DNA from: Pseudomaricurvus sp050633365
GTDB lineage: Bacteria; Pseudomonadota; Gammaproteobacteria; Pseudomonadales; Cellvibrionaceae
Direction of reading: 5' to 3'
Length of the DNA stretch: 64,000 bases
Assembly: GCA_050633365.1 (NCBI GenBank)
Contig: JBOEGJ010000042.1
Coordinates: 31,463-95,462 of the forward strand
In this document: piece by piece, positions 63,399 through 64,000 of the stretch
Layout: every line of letters begins with the position of its first letter
How positions within the stretch are numbered: the first letter of the stretch is position 1
Translations under genes and position numbers: made by a program
The notes under the pieces: model-generated
Told to the model about the DNA's origin: nothing
The model's input: only the letters and a program-made list of their open reading frames with translations
Database searches by the model: none

Positions 63399-64000
63399 TT
63401 AGTCCGTTTCAGGCGATGGATTGAGGATTTCTCCAACGATAGCCGTTACACCATCCACATCGTTTTGCTGTGCAAGCGCGTAACCGCGTTCACGCAGAGT
63501 TTCCGTATCATCGAGCAACTTGCGCCACTGCTTGCCTTTTTCGATGACTGTGTCGCGGGCCATAAGCGGTGACATTTCAAAGCGATCAGCGACCGCTTGA
63601 ATCATTTGTGGCGCTTCGCCCGTGCCATCCCACGCTTTTGCCTGCTCTTCTTTCAGGTGATAAGCGTCAGACTGGAACGGCAAGTCACTGGCAGCGGCGA
63701 GACGAACTTTTTTAACCGCATTATCGATCTGAGTATTTAGATAATTTACTTCACTCACTCGTTGATCCTCTATTTCTTGGGCCGTTGGTGGGCGTGTGTA
63801 TTTGCCCGTCGCCAGCAGAGCGCGATAATCGGCTTCTGACGCGATTGGCGTTAACCGTGGGTCATTTGCCGCGATGTTTGTGTGCTTGCGCTGTGGCTCG
63901 CGGAAGACCTGATATAAGCCATCGACAGAGGTGCGCCCCATGTCTGCGCGAATGCCATCTTCTTCGGTTTGTGCTGCAATGAGCATTTCGTATGCGTAAT
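63399..64000 (-). CDS. Phage tail-region protein, possibly incomplete at the window edge
   Basis: The frame has an ATG at 63986 (195 codons) but remains open to the window's end (codons for YAYE precede it), so the true start may lie outside. The region is helical (QIDNAVKKVRLAAASDLPFQSD; LDDTETLRERGYALAQQN) and resembles tail-assembly chaperone or fibre-related proteins by place only. It lies 7 bases before the lipoprotein gene. Confidence 0.55.
   Translation of the reverse strand, partial: YAYEMLIAAQTEEDGIRADMGRTSVDGLYQVFREPQRKHTNIAANDPRLTPIASEADYRALLATGKYTRPPTAQEIEDQRVSEVNYLNTQIDNAVKKVRLAAASDLPFQSDAYHLKEEQAKAWDGTGEAPQMIQAVADRFEMSPLMARDTVIEKGKQWRKLLDDTETLRERGYALAQQNDVDGVTAIVGEILNPSPETD

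Overview
The window is chromosomal DNA of a gammaproteobacterium of the Pseudomonadales/Cellvibrionales type, probably marine. The gene order nqrABCDEF - gap - mfd - csiV - mtnP - nagZ - psrA - lexA - sulA - small ORFs - topA - usp - uup - slt follows, as I recall it, the PA2994-PA3020 stretch of Pseudomonas aeruginosa, with local differences (an mscS-type channel beside mtnP, a cold-shock gene, no fadAB next to topA). An Na+-pumping NADH dehydrogenase fits a marine or saline life. No rRNA, CRISPR array or insertion sequence was seen.

Layout. (1) 0-6.3 kb: the nqr operon on the minus strand, with a candidate promoter and a strong terminator. (2) 6.5-31.4 kb: housekeeping core, including an N-terminally extended GAPDH, the Mfd repair helicase, a PsrA-type TetR regulator and a LexA-SulA SOS unit with two LexA boxes. 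(3) 31.4-35.9 kb: a CheZ-like protein next to CheV, a small glutaredoxin-like protein, a DUF5610-type protein and a double-FHA membrane protein. (4) 36.5-39.7 kb: a PP2C phosphatase and a Ser/Thr kinase with a periplasmic sulfatase-modifying-factor domain. With the FHA protein they form a phospho-signalling set without any type VI secretion genes. (5) 39.8-44.1 kb: a compact four-gene minus-strand operon (DUF3348, long-tailed MotA/TolQ-like DUF802 protein, MotB/OmpA-like protein, DUF2894). Its two membrane proteins have the hallmarks of an ion-driven stator and resemble ZorA/ZorB in architecture, but no Zorya effector genes are present. This is the best candidate for a poorly described system. 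(6) 44.4-52.7 kb: an accessory block of oxidoreductases and regulators (MDR/LysR pair, crotonase, CmcJ-like oxygenase, SDR, NmrA-like, DUF1772, AraC) that also holds the deletion scar of a kef potassium-efflux locus.

(7) 52.8-64 kb: the left end of a contractile-tailed (myovirus-type) prophage. Its boundary is marked by the displaced 3' half of a tRNA-Leu(UAA) gene, so integration took place in the anticodon loop. Its late tail genes run on the minus strand from the window's right edge toward this end: unknown tail-region protein, transglutaminase-like lipoprotein, tape measure, baseplate W-like, J and I, tail fibre, fibre chaperone, hub and spike. A membrane-protein cargo gene runs the other way. 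The integrase, head and lysis genes must lie beyond the right edge.

Limits: calls come from reading motifs and translations by eye. Family names given as DUF numbers are from memory and were not searched.
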